Of a DNA stretch of 64,000 nt, positions 43,681 to 52,764 are shown one piece after another (the first letter of the stretch is position 1; each line of letters starts with the position of its first letter). Below the pieces are notes generated by a model, which was given only the letters and a program-made list of their open reading frames with translations, ran no database searches and was not told where the DNA came from. The stretch is from Oligoflexales bacterium (GTDB lineage: Bacteria; Bdellovibrionota_B; Oligoflexia; Oligoflexales; RGVZ01), in NCBI GenBank assembly GCA_947445775.1, contig CANFEB010000002.1:62001-126000 (forward strand), in the 5' to 3' direction. A program made the translations under genes and the position numbers.

Positions 43681-45099
43681 ATGAAGTTGACGGTGGTGGG
43701 CTCGGGCTACGTTGGTTTAGTGACGGGAGTTTGTTTTGCCGAAGTTGGTCATGATGTCGTCTGTGTCGACACCGATGCCAGCAAGATTGCTATGCTGCGT
43801 GATAACGTCCCGCCCATCTATGAACCCGGGCTTGAAGAACTGTTGAAGCGCAATGCCGCTCATGAGCGCTTGAATTTCACGACAAAACTGGCCGAGGCTT
43901 TGCCAGACTCCGCTGCGGTGTTTATCGCGGTCGGCACGCCTGAGGGTGAAGACGGCTCCTCGGATCTGCGTTATGTCAAGGCGGTCGCCACCGAAATTGG
44001 GCGCCTCGCGGTGGCGTCACTCCTGGTGGTGGTCAAGTCTACAGTTCCTGTTGGGACGTGCGATATGGTGGAGGCCGCAATTGAGGCGGAACTTGCTAAG
44101 CGGTTTCCGGTCGGCAATGGTTCCAAGCCCAAGCCAAGGGTGCGCGTCGCGTCGAATCCGGAATTCCTGAAGGAAGGCACGGCCATCGACGATTTCATGA
44201 AGCCCGACCGGATTGTCACTGGGGTTACCGATCCGGAATCCGCGGCGATTTTCTTGGAGATGTACGCCCCCTTTGTGCAAGACGATCCTTCCCGTTTGCA
44301 AGTGATTGAACGTCGTTCCAGCGAGATGACCAAATATGCGGCCAACGCGATGCTGGCGACACGGATCAGTTTCATGAACGAACTTTCGCGGCTGTGCGAA
44401 GTGGTCGGCGCAAATATTGATGACGTGCGCCGGGGGATTGGCTCCGACGGGCGGATCGGCAAGAAGTTTCTTTACGCTGGCCCAGGCTACGGCGGGTCAT
44501 GCTTTCCCAAGGATGTCGAGGCTCTGCTCAGCACGGCACAGCAAAATAATTGCGAACTCACCGTACTGAAGGCCGTGAGCCACGCGAATAAAATGCAAAA
44601 AATGCATGTGGCTCGCAAAATTCATAGCCACTTTGGCGGTGATTTGAAGGGGCGCAAAATTGCTGTTTGGGGCCTTGCCTTCAAACCAGGGACGGATGAT
44701 GTCCGTGAGGCTCCGGCCTTGACGATTTTGAGTGCGCTGGTGAATTGGGGGGCGGAAGTTGTTGCCCACGATCCAGTGGCGCAAAAAACTTTTTCTCAAG
44801 CTTGGGAGCAGGCTGGGATGAAACCTTCGCAAATCTTATACATGGAGGATTCCTACGATGCTCTTGATGGCGCCGATGCTTTGATCTTGCTGACGGAATG
44901 GCCGGAATATAAACGTCCATCATGGACGCGGATTCGCAGCCTGCTGCGCACTCCGGCCGTTTTTGATTTGCGAAATCAATATCCATACAAGGCTTTGGCG
45001 GATGCTGGATTTCATTACGAATGCGTTGGGCGGCCGGATTCGCGCACGGGAAATAATGGCGGCGAATCACGGCCTGGTCCAGAGGGACGCCCGTCATGA
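43681..45099 (+). CDS. ugd: UDP-glucose 6-dehydrogenase
   Basis: 472 residues. VVGSGYVGLVTG at residues 5-16 is the NAD-binding loop, IAVGTPEGEDG and VKSTVPVGT follow, and the catalytic Cys is in GYGGSCFPKD near residue 273. The enzyme oxidises UDP-glucose to UDP-glucuronate with two NAD, feeding capsule, lipopolysaccharide or aminoarabinose synthesis. GGAGG lies seven bases before ATG 43681. gmhA follows with an ATGA overlap, so both supply envelope sugars. A Gly/Arg/Pro-rich tail after residue 450 lies outside the usual family end. Confidence 0.95.
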   Translation: MKLTVVGSGYVGLVTGVCFAEVGHDVVCVDTDASKIAMLRDNVPPIYEPGLEELLKRNAAHERLNFTTKLAEALPDSAAVFIAVGTPEGEDGSSDLRYVKAVATEIGRLAVASLLVVVKSTVPVGTCDMVEAAIEAELAKRFPVGNGSKPKPRVRVASNPEFLKEGTAIDDFMKPDRIVTGVTDPESAAIFLEMYAPFVQDDPSRLQVIERRSSEMTKYAANAMLATRISFMNELSRLCEVVGANIDDVRRGIGSDGRIGKKFLYAGPGYGGSCFPKDVEALLSTAQQNNCELTVLKAVSHANKMQKMHVARKIHSHFGGDLKGRKIAVWGLAFKPGTDDVREAPALTILSALVNWGAEVVAHDPVAQKTFSQAWEQAGMKPSQILYMEDSYDALDGADALILLTEWPEYKRPSWTRIRSLLRTPAVFDLRNQYPYKALADAGFHYECVGRPDSRTGNNGGESRPGPEGRPS

Positions 45100-45686
45100 T
45101 GTTAGAACACGTCCGGGCAACCATGGCCGAGGCGGCGCAGGCCCTTGATGCCTTGCGCAAGAACGAAGCCGCTTTGGCGGCCGTGGCCCGTGGCGCGGAA
45201 TTGATGGTGGCTTCGTTGCGTCAGGGCGGCTGCCTTTACAGTTGCGGCAATGGTGGGTCGATGTGCGACGCCATGCATTTTGCCGAAGAACTAACGGGTC
45301 GTTACCGCAAGGATCGTCCGGCAGTTCGGGCGATCAGCATCAGTGATGCCAGTCACATGTCTTGCGTTGGCAATGACTATGGTTACGAATTCGTATTCTC
45401 TCGTTACGTCGAGGCTCACGGCCGATCTGGTGATGTATTGCTGGCCATCAGCACCAGTGGCTCCAGTAAGAATGTGCTGCGTGCGGTCGAAGTGGCTCGG
45501 GAGCGCGGCATGAAAGTCGTGGCCCTGACGGGGCGTCCAGGAAGTGTCATTGGATCGATGGCCGATGTTGAAATTTGCACTCCAGGCGGCGCCTATGCCG
45601 ACCGTGTGCAAGAACTTCATATCAAAGTAATCCATACGTTTATGGAGCTGATTGAACGTAATTTGTTTCCGGAACTTTATCGTTAG
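45096..45686 (+). CDS. gmhA: Phosphoheptose isomerase
   Basis: 196 residues, standard length. SCGNGGSMCDAMHFAEELTGRYRKDRP and SISDASHMSCVGNDYGYEFVFSRYVEA are GmhA signatures, and ISTSGSSKNVLRA is the SIS sugar-phosphate loop; Glu and His near ELHIKVIH complete the site. It converts sedoheptulose 7-phosphate to D-glycero-D-manno-heptose 7-phosphate, the first step of the heptose of the lipopolysaccharide core. It implies a heptose-containing LPS. Coupled to ugd by ATGA. Confidence 0.95.
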   Translation: MMLEHVRATMAEAAQALDALRKNEAALAAVARGAELMVASLRQGGCLYSCGNGGSMCDAMHFAEELTGRYRKDRPAVRAISISDASHMSCVGNDYGYEFVFSRYVEAHGRSGDVLLAISTSGSSKNVLRAVEVARERGMKVVALTGRPGSVIGSMADVEICTPGGAYADRVQELHIKVIHTFMELIERNLFPELYR

Positions 45687-45714
45687 TCCCCTCGGTTACG
45701 CATTTTTTTTGTTG

Positions 45715-45776
45715 GACTTTGATCGAGATCCTTCGCTGCGCTCAGGACACGTCGCTGGCGCGAAAGCGCCAGCGAC
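45715..45776. repeat. Inverted repeat between gmhA and helicase
   Basis: GTCGCTGGCGC-GAAA-GCGCCAGCGAC at 45751-45776 is a perfect 11-bp stem with a GAAA loop, and the preceding GAGATCCTTCGCTGCGCTCAGGA (45725-45747) has a short internal inverted repeat. The pair lies between convergent genes. No T-run follows on either strand, so it is not a classic terminator. The arrangement resembles repetitive extragenic palindromes; only one copy was seen in this window. Confidence 0.55.
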
Positions 45777-45779
45777 TAC

Positions 45780-48260
45780 CTAAAGATTCAACGACAGCGG
45801 ATCGCGCAGGATTTCTTTGCGCAGGGCAATTGCGTAGGGAGAGACTCCAGTAATTCCGGATTGCCCCAGTGATTGCATATAGGTCGCGACGCGGAACAGA
45901 ACATTCATGATATCGCCGGCACCGAAACCATCGGTGGCGATTTCCTTGACGAGTTCTTCCCAGCGGATTCCAGACAACCACCGATGCACGATGTATGCAC
46001 CTGCCGGGTTGATTTCGCGCAGCGGTGCAGTTTCCGAATTGCGATCGACTTCAGCTTTTCTCTTCCACGATCCACGCCGTCCCGTCGACAAGTCGTACAA
46101 ATCTTCAAAGAGTTCGATCGGGTACAGCTCGCGAAGTTCAGCATCGACATCAGGAATTTTGAATGGAAAACGGTAGGCGTCACTCATTCTTGGTTCTTTG
46201 AAACGCGCCAAGGAAAAGGCGCCCATGAGTTCAGCAAAACGCCCAAGATTTTCCGCCTGCAAGGTATTGTCGGCAATCCTGCGTGCGATCAGCATGCCGC
46301 CAGCCTGCGGAAAGTAACGCGCGACGCTGCCAAAGGACGTCAGTTTTTCGGTGTCATCCAGGGCGCCAATAGAATGCAGGTGCAAATGCATATGGGCAAG
46401 GCGGCTCGATGCGACGCGATCTTCGATATAGGTGTGGCATTTGCGGCGATGCTTGCAGGTCGGACACAGCGACGTGGCATTATCTTCTTTCCAGAAATTG
46501 ACGATTTCAGAGGTCGGGGAACGGCACGGCAATTTTTGATCGCTCAAGTGATCCTGGACATCACCCGTTTGAACAATGGAAAGGTCGGCCTTCCTGTCTT
46601 TGAAGGCCAGAAAACTTTTTTCGTAAAATTGCTCAATGGCACGCAGGCTGAATCCGCGGCCGATCAGTCCGAGAAATGTCGTTGGATCTTTGCGAAGCCG
46701 CGACTCACAAGCTTCGCGAGACGTGGCTCCCATTCGCCCAAAATAATCCGGTGCGGGCCAAAGGCTGTAACCGATGGCGTCTCGTCCGCGCCTTCCAGCC
46801 CGACCCAGCATTTGCAGCACTTCCGAGGGCGCATAGTTGGTAAAACCCTGGTCCCCGGGGCGGTCATAGTCAGAGATTAGCGTGGACCGGACTGAGAAGT
46901 TGATCCCAAGGCTCAGACCCATGGTCGCCGTGCAAAAACGCAGGAGCCCGTTTTTCAATAATTGCTCGATTGCCATTCGAACGGGGGCTGCAAGTCCAGA
47001 ATGATGCCAAGCCACGCCATAGGTTTGGATCGCGCGCCGTAGGTCCTGGCTCATGAAGGACAGGGCTCGGACCTCGCCGTGGATTTTCTGCAAGGCCTCA
47101 CCAATTTTTTGGCTGTCTTCGAGGGGCAAGGGCTGCATCTCGCGAACAATCGCAACCGCCAGCCGCTCGCACGCAATGCGGCGGCCAGCATACATGATGC
47201 ACGGAGTGAGTTCCCGATCCAGGATGGACTTGGCAAGGAGGGCGATTTCCTCGGGTTGTGGGGCACGGTCTGGGCGTCCGCCGGTATCTGGCTTCTCAAA
47301 TAATTTCGGCGGCAGTTGATCAGCCAAAATCCACTCGTCTTGACAGTGAACGAGGCCAGCCAAAGGCACTGGGCGATGGGTTGTCCGCACCAGTTCGCAC
47401 GGGAGTTTCCTGATATTGGTGAGCCAGGTGCAAATTTCCTCGGCATTGGCGACCGATGCCGACAGCATTAGCAATTGGCATGAGGCCGGCGTCAGAATCA
47501 GGGCTTCTTCCCAGGCGCTGCCCCGGCTGGGGTCTTGGAGGTAATGATATTCATCAAAGACGACCAGGGTTCTACCAAGGTCAGGCTCTGTGCCCAGCAG
47601 CGAGTTGCGGTAGGACTCAAGGGTTGCCACAACGATCGGGGCATTTAAATTTTCTTTGATGTCCCCCGTGGCGATGCCAACATTTTCGGCGCCAAAAATT
47701 GCCCGGAGTTCCCGGACTTTGTCGTTCGAAAGGCTTTTGACCGGTGTTGTGTAAGCGGCACGGAAGCCAGGTTTGTGGATGTGCGCCGCGAAAAACGATT
47801 CCACCACGCGGGTTTTTCCGGCGGAAGTCGGCGCATCGACCACGACGCTGCCGCCCTCATGAAGGATATTGCAGGCTTGTTCCTGCCAGGGGTCGAGTGC
47901 CGTGGCTGATTTAGTCACTGGCTGCATTGCCTGGGCACGCCAATTTTCCATTTGTTTGCGCGTGGTCTCGATGGCCTGCTTAGCGTCAAATTTCGAGCCT
48001 AGATTTGGCTTTGAAATTGGCCTTGAATTTGGGCGCGGATTTGGATGTGGATTTGATTTGGAACTTGACCGTGAATTTGATTTGGAATTTGGGCTCTGGG
48101 CGTCAGGTTCAAGGCGAACACGGTGGGGCTGTCCCCTGCCACCGCTACCTCCACCGCTACCGCGCGAAGGCCCAGATCCAGCCGGCTGCGAGGAGGTTTC
48201 CTCGCGACGCCGACTGGGTTTTCCGGACTTGCCAGATTTGGAATTTTTTCTTCGGGTCAT
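45780..48260 (-). CDS. Ski2-like DExH RNA helicase
   Basis: 826 residues. A disordered Ser/Asn/Pro/Arg N-terminus (about 1-100) precedes two RecA domains: motif I DAPTSAGKT near 141, motif II VVFDEYH near 234, motif III LMLSASV, and motif VI QMLGRAGRRGRD. The motifs belong to the Ski2/Mtr4-type helicases. Near residue 593 CPTCKHRRKCH forms a Cys-x2-Cys-x5-Cys cluster that may bind zinc or an iron-sulfur centre. Such helicases are less common in bacteria and may take part in RNA turnover. The basic tail is made of 12-bp repeats. The gene lies three bases downstream of glnN, probably in the same unit. Confidence 0.88.
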   Translation of the reverse strand: MTRRKNSKSGKSGKPSRRREETSSQPAGSGPSRGSGGGSGGRGQPHRVRLEPDAQSPNSKSNSRSSSKSNPHPNPRPNSRPISKPNLGSKFDAKQAIETTRKQMENWRAQAMQPVTKSATALDPWQEQACNILHEGGSVVVDAPTSAGKTRVVESFFAAHIHKPGFRAAYTTPVKSLSNDKVRELRAIFGAENVGIATGDIKENLNAPIVVATLESYRNSLLGTEPDLGRTLVVFDEYHYLQDPSRGSAWEEALILTPASCQLLMLSASVANAEEICTWLTNIRKLPCELVRTTHRPVPLAGLVHCQDEWILADQLPPKLFEKPDTGGRPDRAPQPEEIALLAKSILDRELTPCIMYAGRRIACERLAVAIVREMQPLPLEDSQKIGEALQKIHGEVRALSFMSQDLRRAIQTYGVAWHHSGLAAPVRMAIEQLLKNGLLRFCTATMGLSLGINFSVRSTLISDYDRPGDQGFTNYAPSEVLQMLGRAGRRGRDAIGYSLWPAPDYFGRMGATSREACESRLRKDPTTFLGLIGRGFSLRAIEQFYEKSFLAFKDRKADLSIVQTGDVQDHLSDQKLPCRSPTSEIVNFWKEDNATSLCPTCKHRRKCHTYIEDRVASSRLAHMHLHLHSIGALDDTEKLTSFGSVARYFPQAGGMLIARRIADNTLQAENLGRFAELMGAFSLARFKEPRMSDAYRFPFKIPDVDAELRELYPIELFEDLYDLSTGRRGSWKRKAEVDRNSETAPLREINPAGAYIVHRWLSGIRWEELVKEIATDGFGAGDIMNVLFRVATYMQSLGQSGITGVSPYAIALRKEILRDPLSLNL
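48004..48099 (-). repeat. Eight-unit 12-bp repeat in the helicase N-terminus
   Basis: Eight consecutive 12-base units (tttgatttggaa type on the + strand), diverged but in register. On the coding strand each gives four residues of pattern (K/R)(S/P)N(S/P). Confidence 0.85.
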
Positions 48261-48263
48261 TAA

Positions 48264-50513
48264 CTACAGAATGTATAGGAGTTCCCGGTATTTAGGAAGC
48301 GACCAAAGTGAATCATCGACCAGAAGTTCGAGTTCGTCTGAAGCCTGGCGCACGGCCTCCATTAGCCCCATCCCTTCGCCGGCCAGCCTTTCAGCCAGTT
48401 TTTCTTCGTCGTGGATGGCAGCGGTTGCCTCCACAAAAGTTTTCAGGAGGCTCGTTTGTTCAACGAGGGTTCCGTACAGTCTGGTCAGACCCTCAAAGCG
48501 TGTAGCGACAGCCTTGGGCGTTTTGCCCATGGCCCGACTGCAAGCTTCGACGGCGGCAGATTGCTGGGAAATTTGGCATTCAACCGCAGGAAGAACCTGC
48601 GTGCTGACCATTTCCAGCAGGGTTTCGAGTTCGATCAACCTGATTTTATTATAGCGTTCAACAAAGACGTTGTAGCGCGCCTTGGATTCTTCCTTGCTTA
48701 GAATGCCAAGGCGTTCCAGCAATTCTTGGGTGCGTGCCTCGTTCAATACCTTCAAGGCTTCGGGTGTAGTCCGCAGGTTGGGTAGGCCGCGCCCTTCGGC
48801 GTCCTGGTGCCAAGCTGTGGAATATCCGTTGCCTTCAAAGCGAATTTTCTTGGTGGCTTTAATCGTCTCCTGGATCAGCGCCAGAATATGCTCGGCCGAT
48901 GGGCGTTCACCGCCGCGACGGCGCAGCTCGGCGTTCATCGTCTCCAGTGCGTCAGCCGCAGCCGCATTGAGGAAGGTCAATGACGGACTGATGCTGGCCG
49001 AAGAACCGACGGCCCGGAATTCAAACTTGTTGCCCGTGAAAGCAAACGGTGAAGTCCGGTTGCGGTCAGTGTTGTCGCGGGAAATCACCGGTACCCGCGC
49101 GAGGTCCAGGTTGATCTCGCGTTGGCGCTCGGTCATGGCACCCCCACGTCCGTCGGTCAACTTGTTCAAAACCTCATCCAAGGTCTCGCCAAGAAAGACA
49201 CTCATGATCGCAGGAGGAGCTTCATTGGCCCCCAGACGGAAATCGTTTCCTGCCGAAGCAATCGCCATGCGCAGCATCGCCCCATGATCGTGGATCGCCT
49301 TGATGCTGGCTGCCAAGAAATACAGGAAGCGAATGTTGTCGGATGGATTATCGCCGGGTTCAAGCATGTTGTGGCCGTTGCTGTCTGCCAGTGACCAATT
49401 GACATGCTTGCCTGATCCATTGATTCCCGCGAACGGTTTTTCATGGAACAGCACCGTCAAGTGGTGGCGCTTGCCCACGGATTTGAGTACTTCCATCACG
49501 AGCTGGTTGTGGTCCGCAGCGACGTTAGCAAATTCAAAGATCGGTGCCATTTCGCACTGATTCGGAGCCACTTCGTTGTGCCTGGTTTTGCACGGGACTC
49601 CTAATTTGTAGAGTTCTTGCTCGCATTCCATCATGAAGCTTAAAACGCGCGGCTTGATCGATCCAAAATAGTGGTCTTCGAGTTGCTGCCCCCGGGGCGG
49701 GTTCCTTCCCAGCAACGTGCGGCCGGCCAAAATTAAATCGGGGCGCAAGGCAGCAAGAGAGTCATCGACGACAAAATATTCTTGTTCTGGTCCTGCTGTC
49801 GCTACGCAGTATTTGACGTCGTCGTGACCGAGGAGGTGCAGGGCTTCGCAGGCGCGGCGATTCAACGCAGCGAGGGATTTCAGTAACGGTGTCTTCTGAT
49901 CGAGGGATTCTCCGCTGTAGGAAATAAACAGCGATGGAATGCAGAGCGTGGTTCCATGCTCAGTCTGCATCAGAAACATCGGTGACGAGGCATCCCATAC
50001 GGTATAGCCACGTGCCTCAAAGGTTGACCGGCGGCCACCCGATGGAAAACTTGATGCGTCAGGTTCAGATTGGATTAATTCTTTGCCTGTGAATCTCTCG
50101 ACGGCACAGCCTTTGTTGTCAAATGAGAAAAAGGAGTCGTGCTTTTCGGCGGTGGCTCCTGTTTGAGGTTGGAACCAGTGGCAATAGTGAGTCGCGCCTT
50201 TAGAGATCGCCCAGTCTTTCACAGCATGGGCAACGAGGTCGGCAAGTTCGCGCGGCAGTGATTCCCCGCTGGTTGCGTACTCTTTTAGTTTGGCGACGTC
50301 ATGGGACTTCAGCTTTTTTTCCATCAGTTCAAAGCTGAAGGTGTTGCGTCCAAAAAATTCCGAAACCTTGAGCGGAGCATCGTCGGAACCCGCGGGGCGT
50401 TGAAATCCTCGACTGCGGCGCGCGGATGCAATGGCGGCGGCGTGCATGCGCTCTGATGAACGATTCGAACTGTTGGGGGCGGATAGGGTCGTTGTTGTAA
50501 CGGAGGCAGACAT
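48264..50513 (-). CDS. glnN: Glutamine synthetase type III
   Basis: 749 residues, the size range of the hexameric GSIII family (about 700-730) and much longer than GlnA. Landmarks are PSLFISYSGESLDQKTPLLKS, GPEQEYFVVD, GINGSGKHVNWSLAD and EAPPAIMSVFLG. It makes glutamine from glutamate, ammonia and ATP. ATG 50513 has GAGGAGCC upstream; the frame is open to 50546. The N-terminus is Ser/Thr-rich. It follows coaE by about 42 bases. GSIII is known from Bacteroidetes, cyanobacteria, Bdellovibrionota and others. No other glnA is in this window. Confidence 0.95.
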   Translation of the reverse strand: MSASVTTTTLSAPNSSNRSSERMHAAAIASARRSRGFQRPAGSDDAPLKVSEFFGRNTFSFELMEKKLKSHDVAKLKEYATSGESLPRELADLVAHAVKDWAISKGATHYCHWFQPQTGATAEKHDSFFSFDNKGCAVERFTGKELIQSEPDASSFPSGGRRSTFEARGYTVWDASSPMFLMQTEHGTTLCIPSLFISYSGESLDQKTPLLKSLAALNRRACEALHLLGHDDVKYCVATAGPEQEYFVVDDSLAALRPDLILAGRTLLGRNPPRGQQLEDHYFGSIKPRVLSFMMECEQELYKLGVPCKTRHNEVAPNQCEMAPIFEFANVAADHNQLVMEVLKSVGKRHHLTVLFHEKPFAGINGSGKHVNWSLADSNGHNMLEPGDNPSDNIRFLYFLAASIKAIHDHGAMLRMAIASAGNDFRLGANEAPPAIMSVFLGETLDEVLNKLTDGRGGAMTERQREINLDLARVPVISRDNTDRNRTSPFAFTGNKFEFRAVGSSASISPSLTFLNAAAADALETMNAELRRRGGERPSAEHILALIQETIKATKKIRFEGNGYSTAWHQDAEGRGLPNLRTTPEALKVLNEARTQELLERLGILSKEESKARYNVFVERYNKIRLIELETLLEMVSTQVLPAVECQISQQSAAVEACSRAMGKTPKAVATRFEGLTRLYGTLVEQTSLLKTFVEATAAIHDEEKLAERLAGEGMGLMEAVRQASDELELLVDDSLWSLPKYRELLYIL

Positions 50514-50555
50514 TGGTTGGCTCCTCATCGGTGGGTGAAAAGGCACAACCGCAGA

Positions 50556-51245
50556 TTAGGTGGCGTTGCTAGATTTCTGCAAGCCTTTTTCGCTGCGAAA
50601 AGCTTTCTGGAGTAGGCTTAGACTGTATTCGACAGACTCAGCCATGGATTCCAGGGGTGCAGCGGTGTCGAATGCGAGGTTAGCCATTGCAGCTTTGGCA
50701 GAAGCATCCATTTGTCCGGCGAGCATTTTCTCTGCAACGGCCCGGGGGACGCCGCGTTGGTGCTCAAGGCGGTCCAGTTGCATGCTTCGTGGGCAGTGGG
50801 TGGCCCAGACTTCGCGGAAATGTTTTTGGGATCCCGTTTCAAAAATCAGTGCTGCTTCATAGAAGAAAATATTTGGTTTCTTGTCCAAGCCTTTGCGGGC
50901 CAATTCTTCGTGAAGTTCTTGCCGGATTGCGGGATGCATGATGGCGTCCAACTTCGCCCGTGCGTCGGCATCCGCAAATATAATATTTCGCAAATTTTTC
51001 CGGTCCAAATGTCCGGTCGAGTCAAGGATGTTGGGGCCAAAGGTTTGGACGATCGCCGCCAAAGCTGGGAGCCCGGGCATGACCACGCGGTGCGCCAGTT
51101 CATCGGCATCAATGACGGTGAAGCCCTTGTCTCGCAATATTTTTGCTAGTGTGGACTTGCCAGTGGCGATGCCGCCAGTCAGGGCAATTCCCCATGATTT
51201 AATCAAGGGCTCAAAAATTGTAGGAGATTTGTGCTTCAAGGCCAT
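50556..51245 (-). CDS. coaE: Dephospho-CoA kinase
   Basis: 229 residues from ATG 51245; TTG 51266 is also possible. IALTGGIATGKST is the P-loop, then FTVIDADELAHRVV, HLDRKNLRNIIF, MHPAIRQELHEEL and FFYEAALIFETG are CoaE signatures. It phosphorylates dephospho-CoA in the last step of CoA synthesis. The start region overlaps the end of the PEGA gene by 35 bases, so translation is coupled. The gene is usually near housekeeping genes; here it is upstream of glnN. Confidence 0.92.
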   Translation of the reverse strand: MALKHKSPTIFEPLIKSWGIALTGGIATGKSTLAKILRDKGFTVIDADELAHRVVMPGLPALAAIVQTFGPNILDSTGHLDRKNLRNIIFADADARAKLDAIMHPAIRQELHEELARKGLDKKPNIFFYEAALIFETGSQKHFREVWATHCPRSMQLDRLEHQRGVPRAVAEKMLAGQMDASAKAAMANLAFDTAAPLESMAESVEYSLSLLQKAFRSEKGLQKSSNAT

Positions 51246-52764
51246 CCTCACCCAAGCCGGTTTCAAATGCCATACCGCGGCGACGTCCGCGCGATTTCTT
51301 TTTTGATTTGCTGGACGGTGCGTTGATGCTCGCCTCGATTGTGCTGGTCACCCATACTGCGCCAAAAGCAAGTAAACCCAACGTGGCGTTTTGGTCGCTC
51401 GACTTGGCGAAGGTCTTTTGTTTGTTTGCCTCAGCCTCGTTGTATTCAAACTCCGCCGAGGCCGGCGACGTCGAGTCCCGCGCGGTAATGTACTTGTTGT
51501 AATTTATTTTCGCAGATGCCGCATTCGATGAGTTGATGAAATAGAGGGCCAGTGCCCCGCCTTGGGCGGCAGTGAATGCGCCGCCAAGCAGGTAATTCCT
51601 GTTTTGGTATTGGCCAGCTCCGAACGGCAAAAATTTAATGACGGGATTGCGCGATCCGGCTGAAGCCTTTTTCGTTGCGGCAACCCGTGGAAAAAGTTCT
51701 TCAGTTGAGGGCGGCCCAGATTGGCTTGGCGCTTCAGCCACGGAAGGCAAAGGCGATTCGGCCACCGAGGGCGGCGCCATGGTATCCATTGGCGGTGCAA
51801 CGGGCGCGGCCATTGCAGGCGGCGGCTGCTGTTGCGGGTAGTAATAATACGGCGACGGGGCCTGGTACATTGGGGGGCTGAAGCCGGGGGCATAGCCGGG
51901 GTTGTAACCGGGTGCGTAGCCTGGGTTGTAGCCTGGGTTGTAGCCGGGCGCGTAGCCTGGGTTGTAGCCAGGGGCACCCTGATAATTCGGGTAGTTTGGA
52001 TAGGATGGTGGATACGCGGGAGCCTGCTGATAAGGCTGCTGATAAGGCTGCTGATATCCAGGTTGCGCGTACCCCTGCTGGGGCGCCGGATTGGAGCCTG
52101 GGCCGTAACCGGGCTGATAACTCGGAGCCTGCTGCTGCCTTGGTTGCTGCCGCGGTGCTGCCGGCCTAAGCTGAGAAGGCTGTGAAGGCCGACTAGGTTG
52201 AGGTGCCCTGGGCGTTGGCGATCTAGGAGCTGAAAAGCTTGCGGCGGGCCCGGACTCAGTCCCGGCAAAATCGTCCCCGAAAAGATTTTGACCTTTTTTG
52301 AGCGGTTGTTTGCCTGGGGCACCGGCGGCGCTTCGCCGTTGAGGCAGCGCCTGTTTCCGCCCGGCAACTGTTGGGCGAGCCCCTGGTGATTGCCGTTTTG
52401 GAGCCTGGGCTTTAATAAGAGTCACGTTGACGGTGTTGCGGGCATTCACCTTGACTAGGGTTTTGATACGTTGGGGCTGATAACCGGGAGCTGAAACGCT
52501 AATCACCTGGATCCCTGGATCGACTTCAAAAGCATTGCCTGCATTGCCCAAGATGATGCCGTCTTGAGTCACCGTGGCTCCCCGGACGTTGCAAGTCACG
52601 GTCAAGATGGTTTGTTTGATCAGCACTTTTTTTACGGGTTGTGCCTTGCTCGACGCTCGCGTTACTGGTCTAGCTGATGGTGCCTTTGCTGAAATCGATC
52701 CCAAGTCTGATCCCAGAAATGTCACCGCAATCATCAAGCGAATGAATAGTGGTTTGATGTTCAT
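51211..52764 (-). CDS. PEGA-domain protein with Pro/Gly/Tyr/Gln-rich repeat tract
   Basis: 517 residues. A signal peptide or anchor (about 8-27), a PEGA beta-sandwich domain at about 50-115 (LTVTCNVRGATVTQDG, VISVSAPGYQPQRIK), and a long disordered tract at about 130-350. Within this, PGYNPGYA repeats come from eight 12-bp units and PYQQ repeats from three more. The C-terminal part has Gly/Ala-rich hydrophobic segments (GGAFTAAQGGALALYF) and a basic KSKKKSRGRRRG stretch. It probably sits in the envelope. It overlaps the start of the PEGA kinase gene by ATGA, so the two likely work together. Confidence 0.72.
   Translation of the reverse strand: MNIKPLFIRLMIAVTFLGSDLGSISAKAPSARPVTRASSKAQPVKKVLIKQTILTVTCNVRGATVTQDGIILGNAGNAFEVDPGIQVISVSAPGYQPQRIKTLVKVNARNTVNVTLIKAQAPKRQSPGARPTVAGRKQALPQRRSAAGAPGKQPLKKGQNLFGDDFAGTESGPAASFSAPRSPTPRAPQPSRPSQPSQLRPAAPRQQPRQQQAPSYQPGYGPGSNPAPQQGYAQPGYQQPYQQPYQQAPAYPPSYPNYPNYQGAPGYNPGYAPGYNPGYNPGYAPGYNPGYAPGFSPPMYQAPSPYYYYPQQQPPPAMAAPVAPPMDTMAPPSVAESPLPSVAEAPSQSGPPSTEELFPRVAATKKASAGSRNPVIKFLPFGAGQYQNRNYLLGGAFTAAQGGALALYFINSSNAASAKINYNKYITARDSTSPASAEFEYNEAEANKQKTFAKSSDQNATLGLLAFGAVWVTSTIEASINAPSSKSKKKSRGRRRGMAFETGLGEDGLEAQISYNF
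51882..51977 (-). repeat. Eight-unit 12-bp repeat coding for PGYN/PGYA
   Basis: Eight register-true units of 12 bases (agcctgggttgt type on the + strand). Each encodes four residues of the PGY(N/A) repeat in a disordered tract. Confidence 0.9.
52022..52057 (-). repeat. Three-unit 12-bp repeat coding for PYQQ
   Basis: Three units of type ggctgctgataa on the + strand, coding for the YQQP repeat next to the PGYN tract. Confidence 0.8.

Noticed and set aside
45873-46880. Long open frame (335 codons) opposite the helicase
   Set aside because: The helicase motifs are on the other strand and this frame has no recognisable domain.
51882-51977. CRISPR-like array
   Set aside because: Units are only 12 bases, have no spacers and are in frame inside a coding region.
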